In this document: positions 1 to 8,430 of the stretch, piece by piece
Layout: the number at the start of each line of letters is the position of its first letter
Numbering within the stretch: position 1 is the first letter of the stretch
NCBI GenBank assembly: GCA_019247715.1
Contig: JAFBAO010000064.1
Location: 1-64,000, forward strand
DNA: 64,000 nt
Source of the DNA: Caulobacteraceae bacterium
GTDB lineage: Bacteria > Pseudomonadota > Alphaproteobacteria > Caulobacterales > Caulobacteraceae
Direction of reading: 5' to 3'
Made by a program: the position numbers and the translations under genes
The notes under the pieces: generated by a model
Told to the model about the DNA's origin: nothing
The model's database searches: none
The model's input: the letters and a program-made list of their open reading frames with translations, nothing else

Positions 1-27
1 GCGAAGACCCTCACGACCCGGCGCCCC

Positions 28-142
28 TGGGCGGCATCATCTCGGAATGCTGCGCGGGGACTGATCGGAACGGTGGGCGGGATCAGATTGGAATGGTGGG
101 CGGCATCAAATCGGAATGACGGGCGCGATCACGTCGGAATCC
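28..142 (+). repeat. Five tandem 23-bp IS21-type terminal repeats
   Basis: Five units start at 28, 51, 74, 97 and 120, with an exact 23-bp period. The consensus is close to TGGGCGGCATCAAATCGGAA. Units 3 and 4 are nearly identical, and units 2 and 5 are diverged. IS21-family elements carry several such repeats at their ends as transposase binding sites, and the istA fragment directly downstream supports that reading. It is odd that the repeats run straight into an internal part of istA, so the usual N-terminal coding region is missing. Confidence 0.7.
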
Positions 143-400
143 GCAGCGGCGCCGGCGCGCGAGCGGCTGACGCTGATGCGGCTCTACGAGGCCCTGCGGG
201 AGCGGGGCTACGGAGGCGGCTACGACGCGATCCGGCGGTATGCGCGCGGCTGGGCGAAGGGACGCTCGTCGCTAGGGGCGGACGCCTATGTGCCGCTGAC
301 GTTTGCGCCGGGCGAGGCCTACCGGTTCGACTGGAGCCACGAGATGGTTGTGATCGGCGGGGTGGTGGTCGGCGACCAGAAGGGTGTTTTCAGCCAGAGA
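116..400 (+). pseudogene. IS21-family transposase (istA) internal fragment
   Basis: The open frame from 116 encodes a stretch typical of the middle of IS21 IstA transposases: an RLTLMRLYEALRERGYGGG segment, then YDAIRRYARGW, then YVPLTFAPGEAYRFDWSHE. The last motif leads into the DDE catalytic core. Only about 85 residues are recognisable, against roughly 500 in an intact IstA. Similarity fades after about base 375, and the frame then runs on to 535 across the 3' end of the neighbouring receptor gene. The N-terminal helix-turn-helix, most of the catalytic core and the partner ATPase istB are all absent. This is a dead remnant left by deletion or recombination. Confidence 0.75.
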
Positions 401-468
401 TGGACGCTGTGGGGCGTAAGCCCAGCGCGTGCTCCGGGGTATGGCGGGCCTTTGGCGGATATTGAAGC

Positions 469-3015
469 TCACGAGCCGGCGCTAGCCCCGAAGCGGTACT
501 TGAGGCCGAAGCCGAACATCCTGGGTGGCCCATAGATCTCGGCCCTGGTGCCGAGCGAAGAGTTCTGGCTGAGATCGTTGCTTCCGATACGGTAGAGCTT
601 GTTGGTTACGTTGGTGATGAAGAAGCTCAGGTCGACCGGCGCGCCCATCGGATTGCGCCACAGGGCGTTGAGGTCGAGAAGCCCGTACCCCTTCTCGACC
701 GCATTCGGGTTGAGGGCGCTGGTGGAGTTGAAGGCCTGCTTCGACTGATAATAGAACCGCCCGCCGACCGACACCTCCCCGATGCTCGGATCGAGCGGCA
801 GCACCCAGTCGGCGCTGAGGCTTGTCTGAAACCGCGGCGTGTAGGCGAAGAGGTTTGACGAGCAGAAGCCGATGTTCTGCAACAAGGTCGGGTTGCAGGG
901 GTCGCCAGGCTGTCCGGCGGTGGGGACGGATTTATAATGTGCGTCGGTGTAGGCGAAGGTGGTTCCGATGGTGAGCCCCGCCACGGGAATGACCGCGCCC
1001 TCGAACTCGACGCCCTGAATCGTAGCGGCGGTGAAGTTCCGGATCGTCGAGCTCGCGACGCCGCCCGGCCCAACTAGCACGACGTTCTTCTGTATGTTCG
1101 TGTAGTCGTCGTGGTAGGCGGCGAGGTTGGTGCGGACGCTAACGCCGCCGATCCGCCAGTCGCCCTTGAGGCCGATCTCGACCGAAAAGTCGTACTCAGG
1201 AGCGTATTTGGGGTCGGCCCCGAGCGGGGCTTCCGCGTTCACGCCGCCCGGGCGATAACCGCGGCTGACCTTTCCATAAACCATCTGGCCTGACGGCAGT
1301 TGATAGGAGAGACCGCCACTATACGTCAGCGCGTGGAAGTAGCTCGCGAACCGTTCGCAATCGCTGCCGGTAGGCGTGGTGAACAGACTGCCGGGCGCAT
1401 AGTTGACGCACTGGCCGTATGGGATGGGCGCGGTCGTCGCCGCGGCCACGGCGGCTGCGGTGGCCGGTGGGAAACCGAAGGATTCCGCCACCGTGGTCAG
1501 GGTTGGAACCAAGGAAGGCGCCGGGATCAACGCCAGGTAAGTCTGGTTGTACGAAATGACGCTGTCGTGGGTGTAGCGGACACCCCCGTTGACCTTCAGG
1601 CCCGGGAGGACGGATGGCGCATATTCCGCGAACGCGTAGCCCGCGGCGCTCTTCGTCACGGCGTATTGCACGCTGACCCGGTGCAGGATGCCCAGGGTGA
1701 TGTCGTCGTTCTGGAACTGCTCGGCCGGCGCCTGATAGTCCCAGTACGTGCCGACCGACCAGGACAGCTGCTTGCCCAGCGATTTGCCCGCGATCCGCAG
1801 CTCCCAGCTGTATTGCCGCTGCGAGTTGTAGGGCAGGGTGCTTCCGTCGCCGCAGGTGGAATGGCAGGTGAGGAAGGCGGCGCCGTTGCCGCCGCCATAG
1901 TTGGACGCCTGGTCGTCTCTGACGTTGACGTAGCCCAGTATGTTCTTGAGTTGGATGTCCGGCGTCAGGTCGACGCTCGTGGTGTTGACCGCGAAAAGGT
2001 TGCGGCGCTTGTCGAAATTGGCGCTGGTGTAGTCGACCTGGCGCGGTCCGAGCCCGCTCTGCACGGCGAGCCGCTGTTGCTGGGCGGCGATGTAGCTCGC
2101 CGTCGTAAGCGGCGTGAGGCCTGCCCGAAAGGGAACCACGTTGCCGACGGCGTCGACGCCGTAGACTCCTGGCGCCAGGGGGAACAGCCCCCCTCCGGAG
2201 TTCGCTAGGGCGACGGGGTTGATCCCGCTGAGGACGACGCTGGTGCCGTTGTCGTGCGTCCGCTGATAGGAGACCACCGTGTAGTTTTCGATCGCGTCCG
2301 TGGGCCGGACGGTGAGGCCCACGCGGAAGGACTCATAGGCCACATTGTCCAGGTCCTGGCCGGTGGCGAGATTTTTCGTGAAGCCGTCGCGCCGATTGAC
2401 GTCGAACGCAGCGCGAAGAAGCAGCTTGCGGTCGATCAGCGGAAAGTTGATGGCGCCGGTGAAGTCGTGAAGGCCGTAGTCTCCGAGCTTCGTCTCGATA
2501 TAACCCTCGAAACGGTTAGTCGGGTGTTGCGGCGTAACCATGATGTTGCCGCCGTCGGTGACCCGCCCGAATAGCACCCCTTGCGGGCCGCGCAGAACCT
2601 GGATGTTGCCAATGTCGAAGAATTGGCCGGAGCCGAATTGCGTGATCGGCACCTCGTTGAAGTAGGTGATCACGGCCGGAAACAGAGTCCCGAATTCTTG
2701 GCCCTCGCCGCGAATGTTGTAGGTCAAGTTGTTGCGGTCGGAGATCGAGGCCGCCACCGACAAGCCGGGCGTCGAGTAGGTGAGGTCCACGGGCGTAAAG
2801 ACGCCCTTCGTGTCGAGTTGCCGCTGCTGAAGGACGGTCACGGCCACCGGGACGGATTGCAGATTCTCGGCGCTTCTGCGGGCGGTGACCACGACCTCCT
2901 CCAGCTTGGTGCCGTTTGCAGAAGGTCCCGGCGTGGTCTGGGCCATGCTCGCAGGCGCGGCGAACAGGAGCGCCAACGCCGCGCCCGACATCAGCTCTAG
3001 GGCAAATCTGTTCAT
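469..3015 (-). CDS. TonB-dependent outer-membrane receptor
   Basis: An 848-residue TonB-dependent receptor, probably importing a hydrophobic substrate for the neighbouring catabolic genes. It has a signal peptide over roughly residues 1-25 ending in an SMAQ-type cleavage region. A TonB box (LEEVVVTARR) follows near residue 38. The plug domain has the conserved IRGEGQE and VLRGPQGVLFGR motifs, and the rest is the beta-barrel. The usual GRNTTGG signature is changed to GRVTDGG. The barrel should end at the aromatic residue of GLKYRF, but six more residues (GASAGS) follow, at the junction with the IS21 debris, so the natural C-terminus may have been altered. It resembles the sphingomonad/Caulobacterales receptors that accompany xenobiotic and terpenoid genes. 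The ligand cannot be read from sequence. Confidence 0.93.
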   Translation of the reverse strand: MNRFALELMSGAALALLFAAPASMAQTTPGPSANGTKLEEVVVTARRSAENLQSVPVAVTVLQQRQLDTKGVFTPVDLTYSTPGLSVAASISDRNNLTYNIRGEGQEFGTLFPAVITYFNEVPITQFGSGQFFDIGNIQVLRGPQGVLFGRVTDGGNIMVTPQHPTNRFEGYIETKLGDYGLHDFTGAINFPLIDRKLLLRAAFDVNRRDGFTKNLATGQDLDNVAYESFRVGLTVRPTDAIENYTVVSYQRTHDNGTSVVLSGINPVALANSGGGLFPLAPGVYGVDAVGNVVPFRAGLTPLTTASYIAAQQQRLAVQSGLGPRQVDYTSANFDKRRNLFAVNTTSVDLTPDIQLKNILGYVNVRDDQASNYGGGNGAAFLTCHSTCGDGSTLPYNSQRQYSWELRIAGKSLGKQLSWSVGTYWDYQAPAEQFQNDDITLGILHRVSVQYAVTKSAAGYAFAEYAPSVLPGLKVNGGVRYTHDSVISYNQTYLALIPAPSLVPTLTTVAESFGFPPATAAAVAAATTAPIPYGQCVNYAPGSLFTTPTGSDCERFASYFHALTYSGGLSYQLPSGQMVYGKVSRGYRPGGVNAEAPLGADPKYAPEYDFSVEIGLKGDWRIGGVSVRTNLAAYHDDYTNIQKNVVLVGPGGVASSTIRNFTAATIQGVEFEGAVIPVAGLTIGTTFAYTDAHYKSVPTAGQPGDPCNPTLLQNIGFCSSNLFAYTPRFQTSLSADWVLPLDPSIGEVSVGGRFYYQSKQAFNSTSALNPNAVEKGYGLLDLNALWRNPMGAPVDLSFFITNVTNKLYRIGSNDLSQNSSLGTRAEIYGPPRMFGFGLKYRFGASAGS

Positions 3016-3363
3016 GCATTCCCTCCCGTTAGTTCTTAATTCTGATCAGATGCCGATGTCTTGGATAGAGTGTACTTTCTCAGGGCCGGCCTATGTTCAG
3101 CGTGTGCTGTATACGAAGGATTTTTTGGCTTATTCCAAGAATGTAGGTGTGCGCCGCGAAGCGTGGGCGGCCCGAGGGGCCTGTCCCTTCATCGCGTGGC
3201 TCTGGCTTCGCAATGACTGATGTGTTTTACGGGCGAGTAAACACGCTTGTCAATGTCGCGGCTGCAAGTGTCGAGGGAGCATCGATAAACTGTGATGTAT
3301 ATGGCGCCTTCGGGGTCGCCATTCGTCGCGCGCGGCGGCGCGGGCGGCCTCGCCAGAAACGCC
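3016..3363. other. Receptor promoter region with a REP-like inverted repeat
   Basis: No gene is visible in these 348 bases between the GntR gene and the receptor. GCGAAGC at 3156-3162 is inverted as GCTTCGC at 3205-3211. Read on the minus strand, the latter lies in a GTCATTGCGAAGC context that resembles widespread REP-type intergenic repeats. Two palindromic candidate operators sit closer to the receptor. Confidence 0.35.
3041..3050. promoter_or_regulatory. Candidate operator palindrome upstream of the receptor
   Basis: TCTGATCAGA is a perfect 10-bp palindrome 26 bp before the receptor start codon. A second site, GTATAC at 3109-3114 within CTGTATACGA, fits the GT-N-AC core preferred by GntR/FCD regulators, one of which is encoded immediately upstream. 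The regulatory role is inferred. Confidence 0.3.
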
Positions 3364-4872
3364 TCAAATGGGCCCGCGTGGACGGTTCCCTAATTCGCTC
3401 GGAGGGGCTTCAGCTACGGAGGTGACGTCATTGAAGTAAGGTCGGACGTCCATCAAGAAGTCCAACATCCGTCGACGCGCCAACGGGGCGTCACCCACGA
3501 CCATCGCCTCGGCGATCGCTTCGTGGCGCGCGGCGGTGAAGGCGACAATCTGCTGCCGGGGGACCGGCCACGGATAGCGGGCTAGAAATTCGGCGCAGGC
3601 GTCAACCAGCAGCGAAAGCATGCGGTTCGGGGCGACGGAGGCGATCGCGCGATAGTACGAGTTGGTGGCCTGCAGAATTTGATACCCTGCGGCCGCATGC
3701 TCGGCCTGCAGCGCATTGCGCAGCGCGATGCCGATGTCGCGAGCAGGCCCCCGAACCGCCTTGTCGACGGCCGCGACAAGGAGATCGCGCCAGATGTCGA
3801 ACATTTCACACGGATGGATGTCCGTATGCAGGAGGAACTCCGCCATGGTCTGCGCCGTGTAGCCCGAGCAGGGAGCGCCGACCACCACCCCCCCGCCTCG
3901 GCCCGGCTTGGAAGAGGCGATGTGGTGGAGTTCCAACAAGCCGATGGCCTCACGCATCGCCGGAACGCCGACGCGGAACCGCAGAAGGAGGTCCGACATC
4001 TGTCCTAGCCTGTCGCCCGGTTGCAGGCCGCGGCGTACGATGTCGCTCCTGACCGCCAGGGCCGTCGCCTCCCCGAGTTTCCGGTCTTCCTGCGGCCGAG
4101 GCGGCAGGACGGCGAAGGAAGGCGATCGCTCCTCGATGACCTTCCCCAGGAACCCATTGCGATGGGGGTGACACGAAGCCGCGAGGCCAGCATCGCCGGC
4201 GACGAGCGCCTCGACCACCTCGGCCATGCCACGGGCGATCCGCTCCCCTTCCGCGCCGTGAAGGTCCGCGAAAAGCTTGTCCCATCCTCGGCGATACCAA
4301 TAAGGCTCGAACACTCGCGCCAAGAAGCTGGTCGCCCGGTTTTGCGCGGCGTCCACGATGGCGAGCTCCAGGCCGCTCAGCTTGTTGTAAAACTCACCGC
4401 CATCCGACACATCCTTAAGTTCCTGCGCCAGCTCGCGCAGGCGGCGGGCGTCGGGTTCCCTGAGCCGCTGGGCCGCAAGGATGAGTGAGTGCCCCTGGAT
4501 GACCGTCCAGGTCTCCACTTGCTCGGCCAAGGAAACGTCAACCAGTTCGAAATAGGTGGCGACGGTCCATGCGACCGCATCCTGAGGCGACCGCAACACC
4601 ACCAAACCGCCGTTCACGCCCCGCCGGACCTCGGCCACGCCGATGCGCTCCAGTTGACGACTGGCCTCCGCAACGGTCGCCTGACCGGCGCCGTAGCGAG
4701 ACGTCAGTTCCGCCATTGTGGCGACCACCTTGCCGACGGGCCAGCCTTGCAACGCAATATCCTCGAGGACAGCGGCGGCGACCTTTTCCGCCAGCTTTGC
4801 GCCGCGTGTCTGCTCCTTCACCGGCAACTTGGCCCCTGCACGGTCTTTCGCCTTCCGAGCCTGAAGCGGCAA
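3364..4872 (-). CDS. Double-length GntR/FadR (FCD) transcriptional regulator
   Basis: A 502-residue DNA-binding regulator with two GntR/FCD units in one chain. Unit 1 has a winged-helix domain at about residues 22-92 and an FCD-like helical domain to about 240. Unit 2 has a second winged helix at about 255-325, containing LRFRVGVPAMREAIGLLEL and ending in a glycine-rich wing (KPGRGGGVVVG). A second FCD domain runs to about 485. A normal FadR-type protein is about 230-250 residues, so this is roughly two fused copies. The histidines that bind metal in many FCD domains are only partly kept. The start used is a TTG and is uncertain. The gene lies upstream of the receptor on the same strand and probably controls it or other nearby catabolic genes in response to a small acidic metabolite. 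Confidence 0.85.
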   Translation of the reverse strand: MPLQARKAKDRAGAKLPVKEQTRGAKLAEKVAAAVLEDIALQGWPVGKVVATMAELTSRYGAGQATVAEASRQLERIGVAEVRRGVNGGLVVLRSPQDAVAWTVATYFELVDVSLAEQVETWTVIQGHSLILAAQRLREPDARRLRELAQELKDVSDGGEFYNKLSGLELAIVDAAQNRATSFLARVFEPYWYRRGWDKLFADLHGAEGERIARGMAEVVEALVAGDAGLAASCHPHRNGFLGKVIEERSPSFAVLPPRPQEDRKLGEATALAVRSDIVRRGLQPGDRLGQMSDLLLRFRVGVPAMREAIGLLELHHIASSKPGRGGGVVVGAPCSGYTAQTMAEFLLHTDIHPCEMFDIWRDLLVAAVDKAVRGPARDIGIALRNALQAEHAAAGYQILQATNSYYRAIASVAPNRMLSLLVDACAEFLARYPWPVPRQQIVAFTAARHEAIAEAMVVGDAPLARRRMLDFLMDVRPYFNDVTSVAEAPPSELGNRPRGPI

Positions 4873-5239
4873 CTCGGACGCACCTTAACGCGTGGAATGA
4901 CGTTCGCACACCTGGACAGGTCCTTGCGCAGCCGGCTCCGCTCCGATGCCAATCAGTGGCGATCGGCGGCGGTGACCGACGCGGCCTTGTGGGCGACCTG
5001 ATCCGACGTGACCTGGTCCGCGCGGTGTGGCTCTACCTCAAGCTCACGCTCAGCCTGCGCGCCGTCGAGGAGCTGATGGCAGCCCGGGGGTTGTGAGTGG
5101 GGGTAGGTGCATTGCGGCGATACGAAGTGAAGCTGACAGTTCCGGCGATAGAAGTTCTGCGCGCCGGCGTCGAGAAAGCGTTTGATCAAGCGGACTCGCC
5201 AGCGCATGCAAGAGCGCAAGCGCACCGTGGGAGGATTTG
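4873..5239. other. Intergenic region with an IS6 stub
   Basis: This stretch holds the regulator's upstream region, a transposase scrap (4995-5096) and the leader of the flavoprotein gene. No intact gene is visible. The flavoprotein ribosome binding site, GGGAGGA, is at 5229-5235. Confidence 0.5.
4995..5096 (+). pseudogene. IS6-family transposase fragment
   Basis: The frame reads DLIRRDLVRAVWLYLKL then TLSLRAVEELMAARGL and stops. This is the diagnostic N-terminal segment of IS6/IS26-type transposases, whose usual form is close to HAVWLYFRFTLSxRDVEELLAERG. About 33 residues survive out of roughly 230. No catalytic core or terminal inverted repeat could be identified nearby. It is a remnant at the left side of the flavoprotein/Rieske gene group. 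Confidence 0.65.
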
Positions 5240-6892
5240 GTGTCCGAAGCTTTCAGCGAGACTCAATTCGATTTCGTGATCGTCGGCAGCGGCGCCGGGG
5301 CCCTTGTCGCTGGCGTCACCGCCAAGGCCGCCGGGCTGCGCCCGCTGGTGGTCGAGAAGACCGAGCTCGTCGGCGGTTCGACGGCCCTGTCCGGCGGTAT
5401 CCTGTGGATGCCGAACAATCCGCTCATGCGCCAAGAAGGGGTGGCGGACTCGCGCGAGGCGAGCTTGACCTATCTCGCCAACTTCACCCGCGACGACGAC
5501 CTCGTCTCCACGCCTGCCCGCCGGGAAGCCTTCGTGGACACCGTCCCGAAGATGATCGAGGCGATGCAGGCCCTGGGAATGGAGTACCGCCGCTGTCCGG
5601 GCTATTGCGACTATTACGACCACCTGCCCGGCGGGAACGCCGAGGGCCGGTCCATTCAGGCCGAGCTCTTCGACCTGACGGAACTCGGGCCCTGGAAGGC
5701 GCGGTTTCGCCGTTCCCCCAACGCCATGCCGGTTCGCACGTCGGAAGCCCAGCAGCTGATGCTGATGGCGCGGACGGCCAAAGGCGCCGCCATGGCCGCG
5801 AAGCTCGCCTCCCGGCTGGCTGCTCAGAAGCTCAACGGCAAGGACGTCGTCGGCTCCGGGGGGGCTCTGCAGGGGCGGATGCTGCAGATCGCGTTGCGGC
5901 TAGGCGTCGACATCTGGACCGAGACGGCCCTCCAGGACCTGATCATGAAGGACGGGGCGGTGGTCGGCGTGGAGCTGCGGAGGGGCGCGGAGACGCTGCG
6001 GGTCGCTGCGCCTCGGGGCGTCCTGATCGCCGCCGGCGGCTTCGCGCGGAACCTGGCCATGCGCGAGAAATACCAGCCGCATCCAGCCTCCGACGTCTGG
6101 ACCAAGGCCAACCCGGGCGACACGGGCGAGGCGATCCAAATCATGGAGCGCGCGGGCGCCGGCCTCGGCCTGATGGAGGAGGCGTGGTGGATTCTCACGT
6201 CCATCGCGCCCGGCGAAGACCCGCACCACGCGGTGCTCGAAATGTGCAAGCCGTTCAGCATCGTGGTCGACGCCGCCGGCCAGCGGTTCGCCAACGAATC
6301 GGCCTCCTACATGGAGATCGGCCAGAAGGCCTATGAGCGGAACAAGACGGTGAGCGCGGTTCCGGCCTGGTGCGTGATGGACGCGCGCGCCCGCAAATAC
6401 TACCCGTGGCGCAACGCGCCGCCCGCAATGACGCCGGCCGCCTGGACGAGTTCCGGCTGGATGAAGTCCGCGAACAGCCTCGGCGACCTGGCCAAGGCGT
6501 GCGGGATCGATCCGCAGGGCCTCCAGGCGACCGTTTCACGGTTCAACGAGTTTTGCCGGACGGGAAAAGACCTGGACTTCCAGCGCGGCGACAACGCCTA
6601 CAACCGCTACTACGCCGACCCCACGGTCAAGCCGAACCCCACCTTGGGACCCATAGAGCAGGGGCCTTTCTTGGCGATTCCCCTCTATCCCGGCGATGCG
6701 GGAACCTGCGGGGGCGCGTTCATCAACGAGCGGGCCCAGGTGCTTAGGAACGATGGGAGCGCCATCCCGGGGCTCTACGCAGCAGGCAATTCGACCGCAT
6801 CCTTGAGCGGTCCCTACTATGTCGGGGCGGGTCTCAGCATCGGCGCGTCGAGCGTGTTCGGCTACATCGCCGCAACCCAGATTGCTCGGTGA
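5240..6892 (+). CDS. FAD-dependent 3-ketosteroid-dehydrogenase-like oxidoreductase
   Basis: A 550-residue flavoprotein of the fumarate reductase / 3-ketosteroid-delta1-dehydrogenase superfamily. The FAD-binding motif VIVGSGAGALVAG is at the N-terminus, followed by VVEKTELVGGSTALSGG. The C-terminus has the family's GLYAAGNSTAS and YYVGAGLSIGASSVFGYIAA signatures that close the FAD site. Family members remove hydrogens next to a ketone on steroid or cyclic terpenoid rings. GTG at 5240 is chosen because GGGAGGA lies five bases upstream; a TTG at 5237 is possible but too close. The gene faces the convergent Rieske oxygenase gene, 158 bp away. Other members reduce fumarate-like substrates, so the steroid link is by similarity only. 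Confidence 0.85.
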   Translation: MSEAFSETQFDFVIVGSGAGALVAGVTAKAAGLRPLVVEKTELVGGSTALSGGILWMPNNPLMRQEGVADSREASLTYLANFTRDDDLVSTPARREAFVDTVPKMIEAMQALGMEYRRCPGYCDYYDHLPGGNAEGRSIQAELFDLTELGPWKARFRRSPNAMPVRTSEAQQLMLMARTAKGAAMAAKLASRLAAQKLNGKDVVGSGGALQGRMLQIALRLGVDIWTETALQDLIMKDGAVVGVELRRGAETLRVAAPRGVLIAAGGFARNLAMREKYQPHPASDVWTKANPGDTGEAIQIMERAGAGLGLMEEAWWILTSIAPGEDPHHAVLEMCKPFSIVVDAAGQRFANESASYMEIGQKAYERNKTVSAVPAWCVMDARARKYYPWRNAPPAMTPAAWTSSGWMKSANSLGDLAKACGIDPQGLQATVSRFNEFCRTGKDLDFQRGDNAYNRYYADPTVKPNPTLGPIEQGPFLAIPLYPGDAGTCGGAFINERAQVLRNDGSAIPGLYAAGNSTASLSGPYYVGAGLSIGASSVFGYIAATQIAR

Positions 6893-7050
6893 AAAGGGGG
6901 ACGGCGAGCCGCTCCTCGACGGCCGCTGGGGTCTTCGAGAGCCCCACGCCGGGGGGCCAGCATCCTGGGACTCGGACAAGGTCTTCTGGGCTTGGACGGC
7001 CCGCAAGGAACGCGAGCGCCAGCGGCGGCGCGGTGGAGGAGGCGTAGAGG

Positions 7051-8410
7051 TCAGTCGCTCTGCAGGAATTCGTGCAGCGCCCGGTGGAAGTTCGACACCG
7101 GGATTTCCTGGACCGGGTTGGGGCGGGCTCCACGGAAGCCGCGTGACTTCAGACCCTTCTGCACCTCCGCCATGTTCTGGTAGTCCTGGCAGAGGATGAG
7201 ACCCCAGAAGGCTTCGTCGGCGGCGTCCTCGCTCCACTGCACCTCGACTTTCGCGGTCGGTTCGCCGCCCGGATAGCGGACCAGCGAGTAGCAGTCGAAA
7301 ATGCAGCTGTCGGGATCGTGGCCGTTGGGACGCGAGCGGTAGCCGAGCACGCCTGTGGCGTTGGCCAGCAGGATCTGATTGGGAAAGAAGTGCCAATCGG
7401 AGCCCAGAGCGTAGGCTTCTTCGGCGGTGACGGACGGCGCCGCGGAGCCTTCCCGCTCGAGCTGCTCGTAGAGAAACTCCATATACTTGCCCAACGCCAC
7501 GTCGGGGCCGGCGCCGGGCGCCACCTCCTGCATGACCCGGTTGGCGGCGACCACCATTTCGTCGGCTGCGCCGAAGTCGAGGGTATCCTTCAACTCCTGC
7601 ATATAGGCGGCGATCCCCGGTCGAACGTCGTCGTGGAGCGGTCCCCCGAGCCGTCGGGAGCGGTACCCCAAGGGCAGGGCGGGCCAAAGCGCGCACATCC
7701 CGTGCCGCCCGTGGGCGGCGCTGGCGGATATGTCGTCCTGCCACTCCAGCAGCTGCCGGTGGGTCTCCTGGACGTGGTAGATCTCGTCGAACGCCTCGAG
7801 CGCCACCTTCCAGTTGCAGGCGAAGACGATCGATTTGCGCCATTTGTAGCGCATGCTGCCCATGTCGAGGGGATCGTGAACCTTGTTGGCCGGGTAGAGC
7901 GCCCGGTCCAGCGGCTCGCAGTCGGGGTCCATGTTGATGTAGACGAAGCCGCCCCAGCGGCCGACCTTGACCGTGGCCAGGGCGATATCCTCGTCCTTGA
8001 GGCAGGCCCCCCAATCGTCGCGGTCGATGGCGGTGATGTTCTTGCCGTCCAGGTTCCCACTGCCAGCCGTGGAACTTGCAGTGCAGCTTCACCGTGTGGC
8101 CGCAGCCCTTGGTCAGCCGGCGGCCCCGGTGCATGCACACGTTGTGGTACGCCTTGATCTCGTCAGGCGCGGTGCGGACCACGATGATTGAGTCGTCGAC
8201 GATGTCGTAGGTGTAGTAGTCGCCGACCTTCGGGATCTCCTCCTCCCGGCAGGCCATCTGCCACACCCGCGGCCAAAGCCGCTCTTCCTCGCGGCGCGCG
8301 AACTCCTTGGAAATGAAATCGGAGGCGGGGATGTAGTCGGCGCGGACGGGCGTGCCTGAATAGTCGGGCAAATCTTTCCTGGCGTCGACTTTGACTGGAT
8401 GGACGTTCAC
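7051..8410 (-). pseudogene. Rieske ring-hydroxylating oxygenase alpha subunit, one-base frameshift
   Basis: Two frames together give one Rieske non-heme iron oxygenase large subunit of about 452 residues. The N-terminal part, from GTG at 8410, carries the [2Fe-2S] motif as CMHRG and CKFHGW. The C-terminal part, ending at 7051, carries the catalytic-domain segment with ACNWKVALEAFDEIYHVQETH. After CKFHGWQW the frame is lost, because the CCC run at 8056-8058 is one base too long. Removing one C restores the expected NLDGKNIT continuation. GGAGGAG lies just before the GTG start. The gene is last in a leftward operon with a transporter and a 2-hydroxyacid dehydrogenase. The break is either a homopolymer sequencing error or a real recent inactivation. 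Confidence 0.85.
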
Positions 8411-8430
8411 GTTGGTCTCCTCCGCTGGCG

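Noticed and set aside
28..142. Repeat array as a CRISPR
   Set aside because: The units are contiguous at a 23-bp period with no spacers, and no cas gene is present.
1300..2208. Plus-strand frame of 302 codons inside the first receptor
   Set aside because: Antisense shadow of the TonB receptor; composition typical of reverse-complement GC-rich coding DNA.
5097..5230. C-terminal piece of the IS6 transposase after the 4995-5096 stub
   Set aside because: A TRQRMQERKR stretch faintly recalls the IS6 C-terminus, but the match is too short and too basic to trust.
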